Positions 15,332 through 24,535 of a stretch of DNA of 64,000 nt are shown in pieces (within the stretch, counting starts at the first letter, position 1; each line of letters opens with the position of its first letter). The DNA lies in assembly GCA_943372645.1 (NCBI GenBank), contig CALRZN010000015.1, forward strand, positions 1 to 64,000. The letters are read 5' to 3'. The position numbers and the translations under genes were made by a program. Below the pieces are notes generated by a model. It saw nothing but the letters and a program-made list of their open reading frames with translations. It was not told where the DNA came from and ran no database searches. This stretch comes from VBWE01 sp943372645 (GTDB taxonomy: Bacteria; Bacteroidota; Bacteroidia; Palsa-965).

Positions 15332-18309
15332 AAGTGCACCAAATTAACAAAAAATTCCTGCCCGTTTATGGTAACACGCAGCAGATACACCCCAGGCGCA
15401 AGTGTTGCATTGCCGGTATCGAGCATAGTGCGAACGGTTCCGGGCGCAAGAGAGGTGTTTTTTTGCTCCGCCAGTTTACGGCCTTGTGTATCAAATAAGG
15501 TCATCGCCACTTCCGAAGTTGTTGCCAGCGTAACCTGTACCTGCACCGGCCCGCTGAACGGATTCGGCGAAGCAGTTACTGTAACAGCGTTTTCAGTTGC
15601 TGCAATCGCCGTCTGCAATTCGGCCACCTGCCCGTCGTTGGTTACAGCACTGCATTTCAGCCCTGCACCGTTTTCGGCGCGCACGGCAAAATAATACCAC
15701 TGCCCCGGCGTGAGTGATAAACCGGTATGTGTAACAGCTGTATTTAACCCGTTGCCGGTCCAGGCCACCACGTTTGAATCGCCCGGCGTAGTTCCGATCG
15801 CATATTCGTGTGCCACCAGCCCCGAGTTCGGATCAGTTGCAGTTGTCCAGTTGGCCTGCAGTTGTGTAAGATTAAACGTCGTATCAATATCCGAAGCCGT
15901 TCCATCGGCCAGCGGAGCCGGTGCGGAGGGTGCAGTCCAGTCCACATCAAGCAGTTGCTGATCAATCGTGGAAAGATTTCCCGCCACATCTTTTACAATG
16001 GAAAAAATGGCACCCGCCGGTGTGGCCGGATTCGGATTCTGATACCGGAGGTCGCTGGCTGAATTGCCGACACTGATGTTTGCCGTTGCCAAGCGCGAAC
16101 GGTACACACGAAAATCATCCACCTGCCAGTTGCAATTGCCGCTGCGGAACGAGATGAACGAACCGTTGCTGTACGGCGATGAATCAACCCACGAATGAAT
16201 AAAAATATCATTCATATACACTTCCACTTTGCCGGTAGTGCGATCGTAAAATACTTTGTAATCGTACCACGTTGCTGGCTGTATGGCAATGCCCACCGAC
16301 GACTGCAGGTAAAACACATCGTTAATTGTTTTGTAAATCTCCAGCGTCTGTTGATCAACGCGGAACCAGACGAAATACGAATTGCCCCGGTTGGTGAGGC
16401 TGCCGTTATCGCAGAAAAAATGAAAACCCGCGCGGCGGTTGTTACCCGTTCCTTCTATTTTTCCGTTCCAGTGATAACAATAGCGGTTCGATAAATTCTG
16501 CGTGAGCGATGCGTAAATGTTTGTATTTGCCAGGTTCTGGTCGGTCTGTTCCAGCACGCCGCTGTTAATGCCCCACGTGCCGGTTGCCGCAGTCCATTCC
16601 GGGTTTAATGCCACAAACGCATCGTTGAAAAATCCGTTGGTGCCGTTGCCGCGCCATTCGGTGCCGTTGTAATCGTTTACGGAATACAAACTTTTTTCAA
16701 TGCCGCTTTGCGTATCCACATCGGTAAACGATGCCGTAAAGTTTTGTGTAACCCAGTTTGGTGGTGTACCAACTACCGTGGTGGGTGCTGTTGCGTCGGT
16801 GGAGCAGGTCCATATCGCATTCCAGCCCGTGCTTACGGTTGCACCGTCGGAAACAAAACGAAGCGTGATCGCGTTACCGGTAGCAGTTACCGTTCCCGGC
16901 GAAGCCGTGCCGTGGTAGGCCCCGATGAGCGGTGCATTCACCGAGTTGCCATCGTAGAGGTACAACGTATCGTAATTCAGTTCGGTATTGAATGCGGAAA
17001 AATTCAGCGTAAGCCCGTACGCACCAGTGGGCGCAATGGTGTACGTATAATCTTCGTTGCTGTAATACGTGCGGTTGGGTCCGCCGGTATCAAAAAGCGT
17101 ATCGGTGCAGGCCACGATGGAACAGTCGGTAAATTTTTCTTCAATCGCATCCCAGTAATCGGAGTAACCATCATCGTATCCCAGCGCCCAGATGCCGATA
17201 CCGCCAATGCCGCGCACATTCACCGCATCAAAGCGTTTACTCAAACTGTATTTGCTGTTGATGAAACACTGCACCCAGTTGCTGTTCAGCTGAAACACAT
17301 AATACGGCGTGTAACTGTTCGCATCCCATTGCTGCGTGCTGTAATACCCGTTCGTATTGTTACGTACCACTGCATACGTTTTGGTGGCGGAATAATTTCC
17401 CGTAGTTGCGCCCGGAACGGTATTCACCGTGGTTTGCCATTCGCGGCCATAATACGGCAAACCCAGCAGCAGTTTGTTCACTGGCATGCCCTGGTTGAGG
17501 TAAAACGTCATGGAACGTTCGAGCGTGTAGTTGTAACTCGTCTGGAAATTATACAGCGGATCGCCCGGGCCTGCGGTGGTGCTGCCGCTCCAGTAATAAT
17601 CGTAACCCATTATCACAAACAGGTCAACGGAGTTTACGAGGTTCGGAATATCAAACGTATTGCTCCAGTCAACCGCATACAGCGCCATGCTCAGTTCCGA
17701 ACCGGGAATGGCCGTGTGCAGTTGCGTACTGAGGTTCGCCATAAAATTCGTAAACGGAATGCGATCCGACGAACCCATGCCTTCAAAGTCAATGTTCACA
17801 CCCTTCCCGCCCCGCGCCTGCAGTAGCGAAATAATGTTTGTGATAAACGTCTGCTGCGCCGTTGAACTCGCCCAGAACGTACTGTGGCTGCCGAACAAGG
17901 TAGCGCAGATGTGAACGTCCGTTCCGTTATTGATGGCCGCCGTTACCGCCGCGCTGGTGGACCATTGAAACGAACTGTTGGTATTGTTGCCGGTAGTCGG
18001 ACTCACCGCATAATCGAAATAACACAAATCAGAGAGCAGGTTCCACTGGTAATTAGTGTACACCGAACCCACCCAATACGGATGCCAGCCGAACACGCGT
18101 TTCTGCAACGCACACACATTGGGGCTTTTGCGCTGCTGCGTGGTTACAGCCGGTTCGCCCTGCGCGTGACGTAAGCTGTCCCAGCCGGTTTCGGATAAAT
18201 TACCGAACTGGTTGTAGTATTGGGATTGCTCCTGCATCACGCCGGTGTGCTGCGCAGATAATATATTGCCCGCAAGTACTGCGAACAGGAGAATAAAAAT
18301 ACGTTTCAT
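15328..18309 (-). CDS. secreted multidomain GH18 glycoside hydrolase with CUB-like, laminin-G-like and Fn3 regions and T9SS tail
   Basis: A 993-residue secreted enzyme. A signal peptide (1-19) is followed by a GH18 barrel (about 68-395) with RVFGWHPYWV, the active-site strand GVNIDFEG (acid Glu176 after Asp174) and MGYDYYW. The normal DxxDxDxE is reduced to its last Asp and Glu, both present, so activity on chitin-like or peptidoglycan-like glycans is plausible. Then come a CUB-like domain (about 396-500), a concanavalin/laminin-G-like sandwich (about 570-720), an Fn3-like domain (about 800-900) and a T9SS sorting domain (about 915-993, with ASPNPFSGPV). It overlaps the LRR gene by four bases. 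No lysis or chitin cluster surrounds it. Confidence 0.88.
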   Translation of the reverse strand: MKRIFILLFAVLAGNILSAQHTGVMQEQSQYYNQFGNLSETGWDSLRHAQGEPAVTTQQRKSPNVCALQKRVFGWHPYWVGSVYTNYQWNLLSDLCYFDYAVSPTTGNNTNSSFQWSTSAAVTAAINNGTDVHICATLFGSHSTFWASSTAQQTFITNIISLLQARGGKGVNIDFEGMGSSDRIPFTNFMANLSTQLHTAIPGSELSMALYAVDWSNTFDIPNLVNSVDLFVIMGYDYYWSGSTTAGPGDPLYNFQTSYNYTLERSMTFYLNQGMPVNKLLLGLPYYGREWQTTVNTVPGATTGNYSATKTYAVVRNNTNGYYSTQQWDANSYTPYYVFQLNSNWVQCFINSKYSLSKRFDAVNVRGIGGIGIWALGYDDGYSDYWDAIEEKFTDCSIVACTDTLFDTGGPNRTYYSNEDYTYTIAPTGAYGLTLNFSAFNTELNYDTLYLYDGNSVNAPLIGAYHGTASPGTVTATGNAITLRFVSDGATVSTGWNAIWTCSTDATAPTTVVGTPPNWVTQNFTASFTDVDTQSGIEKSLYSVNDYNGTEWRGNGTNGFFNDAFVALNPEWTAATGTWGINSGVLEQTDQNLANTNIYASLTQNLSNRYCYHWNGKIEGTGNNRRAGFHFFCDNGSLTNRGNSYFVWFRVDQQTLEIYKTINDVFYLQSSVGIAIQPATWYDYKVFYDRTTGKVEVYMNDIFIHSWVDSSPYSNGSFISFRSGNCNWQVDDFRVYRSRLATANISVGNSASDLRYQNPNPATPAGAIFSIVKDVAGNLSTIDQQLLDVDWTAPSAPAPLADGTASDIDTTFNLTQLQANWTTATDPNSGLVAHEYAIGTTPGDSNVVAWTGNGLNTAVTHTGLSLTPGQWYYFAVRAENGAGLKCSAVTNDGQVAELQTAIAATENAVTVTASPNPFSGPVQVQVTLATTSEVAMTLFDTQGRKLAEQKNTSLAPGTVRTMLDTGNATLAPGVYLLRVTINGQEFFVNLVHL

Positions 18310-18450
18310 GAAAACGGTTTAAAGGCGTACTAATTTAAGGGAAAAAGGCGGTATACTGGAAAGTGGTTTTAACTAAACCGGTTAATGCGCTATTATTTTT
18401 CGGGGTTAAAGCGATTTCATTGGTTGTGGGAGCTGATTCGGATTCCTCTT

Positions 18451-19200
18451 TCATATACGATCATTTGTCATATTCATGAGCAAAGTATTAAATTGTCTTT
18501 CTTCCTTTTCTTTCAACTTCAGAATATGCTTTGATAGCTTAACAGGAAAATGTACATGAGACAAATAATTAATCGCGGAATAAGTATCGTGCCAATTACC
18601 TAATTCGTTCTGCATCCTGCTGATTTCTTCATGATTCAATGCTATTGTTTTTTGCATTCTTTCAGGCAGGAAATTATAGATATACATCATTCTCTTTATT
18701 TTCTTTCTGTATGTATGCATGCTCTCCCTGTCTTTCTGCCGGAGTATTTTATTTGCCTTTTTTTTCTCTTTTCTGAAGTATTCTATAATTATTTTTTTAC
18801 CTGGAAGTAATTCTGGAAAACAAGCTTTTCTGCTAAAATGGTTCACGATCATCTCGAATCGTGAACCATTTTTGATAAACTGCTCAACAAGAATATTTTC
18901 TTTTTTTCTTAATTGGTTAATTAGTCTTTTGAGCGGATGAGGATCAGTACTAAAAAGGTGGATATTAATTTGCAGCTCCCTTATTTCTCCTGCTCTTCTA
19001 AACAATGGCTTCAGTTTTTTTGTATCGTATTTTTCTTTATAGATATTTTCAGCAAAGGAAAACACGGCTTTTATTTTTTTTATATCCACCCTTAAATGGT
19101 GGAGACATTCGGGGTTTTTGTTTTTCGCATAGGTGGTAATATTATGCTCAAGGGATCCAAGCCTGTCAAGAACATAATTATTCAATAAATTCTTTTCCAT
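18451..19200 (-). CDS. CHAD-domain protein
   Basis: A 249-residue protein of the CHAD family, all-helical domains with conserved histidines and many basic residues that bind inorganic polyphosphate. The hallmark basic helices are visible: HHLRVDIKKIK (about 34-44) and, in the second half, HTYRKKIKRMMYIYNFLP. No CYTH domain is fused or adjacent, unlike many CHAD proteins. The gene is visibly richer in A and T than its neighbours and uses more AAA and ATT codons, which suggests recent transfer. The region 18310-18450 upstream of the GH18 gene shows no clear promoter or terminator. Confidence 0.82.
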   Translation of the reverse strand: MEKNLLNNYVLDRLGSLEHNITTYAKNKNPECLHHLRVDIKKIKAVFSFAENIYKEKYDTKKLKPLFRRAGEIRELQINIHLFSTDPHPLKRLINQLRKKENILVEQFIKNGSRFEMIVNHFSRKACFPELLPGKKIIIEYFRKEKKKANKILRQKDRESMHTYRKKIKRMMYIYNFLPERMQKTIALNHEEISRMQNELGNWHDTYSAINYLSHVHFPVKLSKHILKLKEKEERQFNTLLMNMTNDRI

Positions 19201-19483
19201 GCACTTTTTGTATCTGACAAGTTGTTCTACCTATGTTCCTGCCCTGCCTATAACTGGTTTATTCATACTACAAATTACAAACAATAACTCAAATTCACGG
19301 GGATTGACATATAATGTTTTCGTGACATAGCGTCAATCCACTGATTGCAGCCGATCAAATGGGGGAGTCAATCGCAAAAGAAGACCTGGCATATAATATA
19401 CCCAACACCAACAAATAAAAAAGAATCAACCCAACACGAAATTAAAAACCAACACCCCGCGATCCTTGCGCAATCCCTACAAC
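19201..19483. other. AT-rich intergenic region, no gene recognised
   Basis: Low-complexity AT-rich sequence between two minus-strand genes. GGATTGAC (near 19302) and GTCAATCC (near 19331) form a short inverted repeat. A small open frame at 19345-19530 has no start context or family resemblance and I do not call it. Confidence 0.4.
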
Positions 19484-20545
19484 TCAATGCTCATGAAAAA
19501 CCGCATGCTCCGAAAACCGGTGATCAATAGTAAACGTACGATCCGTAAGCGTTTTCAGAAACGCAATGATATCTGTTTTTTCCTGCGCGGTCATGGCAAT
19601 GCCGCCGGTGAGCTGGGGCTCCAGCGTGGGACTGGACACGATGCCTGATGTGTAATGATCGAGCGCCTGTTCGAGTGTGAAGAAACGACCATCGTGCATG
19701 TAGGGCGACGACAGTTCGATGTTGCGCAGTGAAGGCGTTTTGAATTTGTGCAGGTCGAGCGGATCGAGCGTGATGTGCGCGCGGCCGGAATCGTTGAGTG
19801 TGGGATCAACCGCCAGGCCGTTGTTGCGGTACTGGTAATCGGTAAACAGCGGCGCGGGGTGGCAGGTGCTGCATTTGGCGGTAAACAGGCTGAGGCCGTT
19901 GCTTTCTGCCGGCGTAAGTGTGGTTTCGCCGCGCATGTATTGATCGTATTTTGAATTGGCCGAAACCATCATGCCCATAAACTGGGCCATGGCGCGGAAC
20001 ATGCGCTGCGTAGTAATGGTATCTGATCCGAACGCATCTTTAAACATGGTGCGGTACGCCTGCAACGCTGAAATTTTGGCCACCACATTCGGCAGTGTTT
20101 CATCCATTTCAACCGGGTTACCGATGGGGCCCGCAGGCTGCAGCTCGATGTGGTTGATACCGCCATCCCACATGAACGACGGATACCAGGCAATATTAAA
20201 CAGCGACGGCGAGTTGCGTTTGCCGAGCAGGTCGTTTATGCCATGACTGATGCGGTGTTCCGTATGCGCAAATGCGGAAGCCTGCTGGTGACAGCTGGCA
20301 CAGGCAATGGTATTGTCGCGCGATAAAATCGGATCGTAAAACAGTTTGCGCCCGAGTTTGAAACCGGCTTCGGTTACTGTATTGCCCTGGAAATTATAAA
20401 CGGGCTGCGGAAAACCATCCGGCACTTTAAATTCATACGTTTCTTTTACCGGTGCAATAATTTCCGGATCGCGGCGGCAACTGAACACGAGTGTGGACAG
20501 CGATGCTGCTACAAAAAGCGTTTTTATAAAGTAAGGGCGGCGCAT
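19484..20545 (-). CDS. di-haem cytochrome c peroxidase, MauG/MbnH-like lipoprotein
   Basis: A 353-residue periplasmic or membrane-anchored di-haem enzyme of the bacterial CcP/MauG superfamily. A lipobox (LVFSC, Cys23) suggests lipidation. The first haem-binding motif is CASCH (82-86), the second CSTCH (225-229), and between them lie the conserved MWDGG and GNPVEM segments. The C-terminal KTPSLRNIELSSPYMHDG is typical of the family. The gene starts nine bases after the stop codon of an MbnP-like gene on the same strand. In methanotrophs the paired MauG-like MbnH oxidises a tryptophan of MbnP to kynurenine; by context this gene may do the same. A peroxide-detoxifying role is the alternative. 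Confidence 0.9.
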   Translation of the reverse strand: MRRPYFIKTLFVAASLSTLVFSCRRDPEIIAPVKETYEFKVPDGFPQPVYNFQGNTVTEAGFKLGRKLFYDPILSRDNTIACASCHQQASAFAHTEHRISHGINDLLGKRNSPSLFNIAWYPSFMWDGGINHIELQPAGPIGNPVEMDETLPNVVAKISALQAYRTMFKDAFGSDTITTQRMFRAMAQFMGMMVSANSKYDQYMRGETTLTPAESNGLSLFTAKCSTCHPAPLFTDYQYRNNGLAVDPTLNDSGRAHITLDPLDLHKFKTPSLRNIELSSPYMHDGRFFTLEQALDHYTSGIVSSPTLEPQLTGGIAMTAQEKTDIIAFLKTLTDRTFTIDHRFSEHAVFHEH

Positions 20546-20553
20546 TCGTTTAC

Positions 20554-21324
20554 TTATTGAATGTGATCTACCGTGAACATATCCATGTAATTATCTGCAA
20601 TCGTTTTATTCATTGCATTTACAGCCATGTTGGCTGCGGTTGTGCCGAAATCAATCAGCGTAGGCGTTTTGAACCATTCGTTCAGGTTACAGTCCATGTA
20701 AATGGTGCGTGCCGTGCTGCCCACATTCAGCGCAGCCGAATTAAACGAAGGTGTAACGGTGCGGATGCCTTTGTTTACACCGGTAAATCCGCCGATGTGA
20801 AACGAAACGATGTGCCCCGGTTCGGTGGATTGCGGTGAAGAACCTTCCAGTTTGGCCATGATGTAACCGGTGCTCCAGGTCCAGAACATGCCGTTTGCCG
20901 GATCGAGTGCGCCGGTTTGTGCGCCGGAAACGTTACGCGTGCTGTCAACACCAATCATAAACGACATGCTCACATAATCGCCGGAAGGCACACTGCCGAG
21001 CGTGAAGCTGCGCGAAGCAGCATTGTTCTGATCGATGAGGTGATAACTTTCCGGCTCATCGTAATGCGAACCGTCCGCTTTGTACAGGCGCACATTGCTG
21101 ATGTAGTATTTGAACAGGTCAACAACAAACGTGTCGTTGTTCGGATTCACATAGTTCTGCGTGTGCAGCACGATCGGTTGTCCATCTACTTCATTTGAAA
21201 AGCTGAACGTAACCGATCCGGTAGCTGGCGTTGAAGGCGTTGCCGGATCTTCCGGGGTTTCTTTTTTGCAGGATGAAAAAATTAAACCGGCCGCACAGGC
21301 AACTGCGATAAGACTGTATTTCAT
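20554..21324 (-). CDS. MbnP-like copper-binding lipoprotein
   Basis: A 256-residue lipoprotein (lipobox SSCKK, Cys19) followed by a Pro/Thr linker (22-36) and an MbnP-type beta-sandwich. Features of the family include the DLFKYYISNVRLY strand (69-81), GMFWTWSTGY (145-154) and HIVSFHIGGF (171-180). The tryptophans at 148 and 150 are candidates for the kynurenine that forms part of the copper site in the characterised MbnP, and the histidines at 171 and 176 are candidate ligands. The next gene encodes the matching di-haem enzyme. Both are probably transcribed from the -7 box at 21351-21358. A role in copper binding or storage in the periplasm is inferred. Confidence 0.82.
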   Translation of the reverse strand: MKYSLIAVACAAGLIFSSCKKETPEDPATPSTPATGSVTFSFSNEVDGQPIVLHTQNYVNPNNDTFVVDLFKYYISNVRLYKADGSHYDEPESYHLIDQNNAASRSFTLGSVPSGDYVSMSFMIGVDSTRNVSGAQTGALDPANGMFWTWSTGYIMAKLEGSSPQSTEPGHIVSFHIGGFTGVNKGIRTVTPSFNSAALNVGSTARTIYMDCNLNEWFKTPTLIDFGTTAANMAVNAMNKTIADNYMDMFTVDHIQ

Positions 21325-21350
21325 GGTGAACTGCGTTTTTTAGGAATCTT

Positions 21351-21358
21351 CAAATATA
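21351..21358 (-). promoter_or_regulatory. -7 promoter box of the MbnP/MauG operon
   Basis: TATATTTG on the minus strand fits the consensus exactly; the ATG follows 26 bases later. Confidence 0.55.
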
Positions 21359-21515
21359 CCAATTCCTGCACTGAAAACCGCCTTCAAAAACACACAAAAA
21401 TCGGGTCTCCGGTATTCGGTGTTACACCATTAAAGCAACGGTGCGCGTTTCTCTTCCACAAAATGCGACCCGGCATTGATCGTTCACCCGCACGTGCATT
21501 GCGTTCCTTATTTTG

Positions 21516-21523
21516 TATTTTTG
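21516..21523 (+). promoter_or_regulatory. -7 promoter box of the LytS-type kinase gene (leaderless)
   Basis: TATTTTTG, exact consensus, ending three bases before an in-frame GTG at 21527, which I take as the start codon. Confidence 0.55.
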
Positions 21524-21526
21524 GCC

Positions 21527-24460
21527 GTGTCCGTTCCAAAAAAAACAGTTCCATCAGTTGTTACCATCTGTTCCGAAGCGAATCCGCGCACGCGGCTTTG
21601 CACGGTGCTGCGCCTGTTTTTTTTGCTGCCGGTGTTATTTTCATCGGCCCTGTTTGCGGCACGGCAGCCGGCGTACTTCCTGCTGGGTGAAGAACAATTC
21701 CGGGGCATACAGATTTATGATGTGATCCAGGATAATGAACTGAATTACCTGTTTGCAACCAGCGAAGGCATTTTTTATTTTGATTATTACCGCTACGAAA
21801 AAATAGAATGTGAACAGGCGCGCAACAGTTCCGTTTTCAATTTTGTGAAGAACAGCGAGGGCGTCATTTTTTGTCACAACCTCAGCAACCAGGTATTTGC
21901 GATCAAAAATAAAACCTGCCGCCTGTTTTATGAACTGCAGCCCGACGAAGGCAGTTCCGACCTCAGCCTTTCTGTTACAACCAACGGCAACCTGGTGATT
22001 GCCGGGCGCAAAGTGGTGGTACTCGGTGCGGCCGGAAATGTAATTGCACGACAGGATTCCCGGAACCGGAACATCGGTCCTGCCTTCCGGGGCGAAAACG
22101 GCGAACTGCTTTTTCACATCATGTTTACGGATTCGTTACTGGAGTATGCCTCCGGGCAATTCTCCTTTCACCGCATCGGCCTTCCGCCCGGTACAGGCAA
22201 CCCGTCGCTACTGCTTTTTTTTCATGAACAGCAGCAGGTTGCTGCCCTCGACAACCGCACCAAAATACGTTACCGCTTTAATCCGTCAACATACACGCTG
22301 GAAACGTTACCCCCAAACCCGGTGTATACACGGAACGCAAAAGTACGCATTTACGAAACCGGTAACCTGCTGTGGGTGGCCGGTGCACTGCGCGGGGTAG
22401 CGCTTGCTGACGGGCCGGAAGCCGATACGTCGTTTTTATATGAAGATTATTTTATTTCGGATGTGTACCGGGATCACGAAAACAACATCCTGCTGAGTAC
22501 ATTTGATAAAGGTGTACTCGTTATTCCCGACCTGGAAGTAAACGATGTGATTGATGACTTCCGTTCCGACCCGGTAAAAGCCATTTACGGTGAACCGGAA
22601 CAGCCCCTGCTGCTGGGCACTTCACGCGGCAAACTGCTGCAGTACGATGCCGGTAAACTGCGCGTGGTGTACGACCAGGGCAGCTTACCCGTTGAAGCAC
22701 TTTACAGCATTCCGGGAAGCGACCTGGTGCTGTTCAACGACAAACGTGTAAGTGCATATTACAAAAGCACCGGGCAGGTTACGGCTGTTGCTGATGGTTC
22801 GTTAAAAGATGCTGCGTTTATTTCGGAAAATACATTTTATATCGGCACCAATATCGGTTTGTTCCACACGACGTTTACACCCGGCAAAGGATTTGAAAAC
22901 GAACGCGTAACCGGTATGGAAAGCCGCATCTATACCATGGAATACAACCCGGCGAATAAAAAACTGTATGCATCCACTTCGTCCGGTTTCAAAGTGCTTT
23001 CGCCCGACGGTTCCATTGAAAAAATAACCTACGCCGGCGCTGACCTCAGTCCCGATTACCTGCTGTACCATGCAGGCCGTGTGTATGTGAACACGCGCAA
23101 AAACGGCATCCTCGTAATGCAGGATAATCGCATTACGGATTCTATCATTCCGGTGATCCAGGGCAGGCGGGCACAGCTGAAAAAATTTATCATCCGCGAC
23201 AATACCATCATTGCCAACGAAAGCAACGGCTTTTTCCGTTTTGATATGCAGGGCAACCTGCAGCATGCAATACATGCCGTTTTCGGAATATCGTCGAAAC
23301 GCGTGATTGATTTTACCTTCCAGGGAAACCAGTTCTGGATCAGTCACCTCGGTGGTGTGCAGCAGGTGGATCTGAATCATACCGATTCGCGCACGGCAGT
23401 ACCGGTTATAAAGATGAACCGTATTTTCTGCAACGATTCACTGGTACAGGCCAACAGCAGGGGCAGTTTCGGAAGCGACCAGCGGAAATTCCGGTTCGTG
23501 TTTTCTTCCCCTACCCTGCTCAATCACCAGGCCATCCGCTACACCTGGAAGCTGGAAGGATACGATGTGGCCTGGAACAGCAATGCGTTTGAAAACAACG
23601 AGGTAACCTACAACGCGCTGGGTCCGGGCGATTATACGTTTTATGTGAAAGCCGAAAACCAGGGCGTTTTCAGCCCGGCAGTAACCTATAGTTTTCATAT
23701 TGCATCACCGTTTTACACGCGCTGGTGGTTTATCACACTCTGCATCCTGCTTTTTGTCGGCATCGTTTATTTTATTTACCGCTGGCAGCTGAAAATACAG
23801 CAACGTAAATCGCAGCAGGTAAACGAACTGAACGCATCGAAACTGATTGCGATCCAGTCGCAGATGAATCCGCATTTTATTTTCAACTCGCTCAACTCCA
23901 TCCAGGACCTGATTCTGAAAGGTGATACGGAACAATCATACACCTACATTACTACGTTTTCGAACTTAGTGCGCCGCACATTGAGTTATTCCGAAAAAGA
24001 TTTTATCGACTTTGAACAGGAACTGAAGCTGCTGGAGTTATACCTCTCGCTCGAAAAACTGCGGTTCCGGAAAGACCTGGTGTATGAACTGCACGCCGAA
24101 AATGTGGAGGACATTATGATTCCCCCGCTGCTGATTCAGCCGTTTATCGAAAACGCATTGGTGCACGGCCTGCTGCATAAAGAAGGTGAGAAAAAACTCA
24201 TCATCCGTTTTGAACTGAAAGCCGATCTTGTATGCATCATCGAAGACAACGGCATCGGGCGCGAAAAAGCAAAAAGCATCCGCATGCGGCAGCGTTCCGA
24301 TCATGAATCGTTTTCGGGCAAAGCGATCCGCAACCGTTTCGAGATACTGAGCAATGTAATGGACGGCGCGTTTGGTTATACGTATGAAGACCTGTACCTG
24401 GACGGCAATGCCTGCGGCACGCGTGTTACGCTGACCATCCCTGTAAGGCATAAATTTTAG
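21527..24460 (+). CDS. membrane sensor histidine kinase, propeller + Y_Y_Y + LytS type
   Basis: A 977-residue inner-membrane sensor kinase. A hydrophobic segment (about 27-47) exports a large periplasmic sensor made of beta-propeller repeats (about 55-640) and a Y_Y_Y-like Ig domain (about 650-725, YTWKLEGYDVAWN and GPGDYTFYVKAENQG). A second membrane helix lies at about 732-753 (WWFITLCILLFVGIVYFIYR). The cytoplasmic part is a LytS-type kinase: PHFIFNSLNSIQ with phospho-acceptor His783, PFIENALVHG (N box) and IIEDNGIG (G1 box). It uses a GTG start set by the -7 box. The next gene is its likely LytTR partner. The periplasmic ligand is unknown. Confidence 0.9.
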   Translation: MSVPKKTVPSVVTICSEANPRTRLCTVLRLFFLLPVLFSSALFAARQPAYFLLGEEQFRGIQIYDVIQDNELNYLFATSEGIFYFDYYRYEKIECEQARNSSVFNFVKNSEGVIFCHNLSNQVFAIKNKTCRLFYELQPDEGSSDLSLSVTTNGNLVIAGRKVVVLGAAGNVIARQDSRNRNIGPAFRGENGELLFHIMFTDSLLEYASGQFSFHRIGLPPGTGNPSLLLFFHEQQQVAALDNRTKIRYRFNPSTYTLETLPPNPVYTRNAKVRIYETGNLLWVAGALRGVALADGPEADTSFLYEDYFISDVYRDHENNILLSTFDKGVLVIPDLEVNDVIDDFRSDPVKAIYGEPEQPLLLGTSRGKLLQYDAGKLRVVYDQGSLPVEALYSIPGSDLVLFNDKRVSAYYKSTGQVTAVADGSLKDAAFISENTFYIGTNIGLFHTTFTPGKGFENERVTGMESRIYTMEYNPANKKLYASTSSGFKVLSPDGSIEKITYAGADLSPDYLLYHAGRVYVNTRKNGILVMQDNRITDSIIPVIQGRRAQLKKFIIRDNTIIANESNGFFRFDMQGNLQHAIHAVFGISSKRVIDFTFQGNQFWISHLGGVQQVDLNHTDSRTAVPVIKMNRIFCNDSLVQANSRGSFGSDQRKFRFVFSSPTLLNHQAIRYTWKLEGYDVAWNSNAFENNEVTYNALGPGDYTFYVKAENQGVFSPAVTYSFHIASPFYTRWWFITLCILLFVGIVYFIYRWQLKIQQRKSQQVNELNASKLIAIQSQMNPHFIFNSLNSIQDLILKGDTEQSYTYITTFSNLVRRTLSYSEKDFIDFEQELKLLELYLSLEKLRFRKDLVYELHAENVEDIMIPPLLIQPFIENALVHGLLHKEGEKKLIIRFELKADLVCIIEDNGIGREKAKSIRMRQRSDHESFSGKAIRNRFEILSNVMDGAFGYTYEDLYLDGNACGTRVTLTIPVRHKF

Positions 24461-24521
24461 TCCGTTACTGAAATAAAACAGGCGGTTGCTGAAAAAGCAG
24501 TGGCCGGAACGCATCAGCGCT

Positions 24522-24529
24522 TAACTTTG
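24522..24529 (+). promoter_or_regulatory. -7 promoter box of the LytTR regulator gene (leaderless)
   Basis: TAACTTTG, exact consensus, ending six bases before an in-frame GTG at 24536. Confidence 0.55.
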
Positions 24530-24535
24530 CATGCT

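Noticed and set aside
16708..17826. 372-codon open frame opposite the GH18 gene
   Set aside because: Antisense shadow; the opposite strand has the GH18 motifs and signal peptide.
19345..19530. Small open frame of 61 codons in the AT-rich spacer
   Set aside because: No -7 box, no recognisable family, polar low-complexity product, and it overlaps the end of the cytochrome gene.
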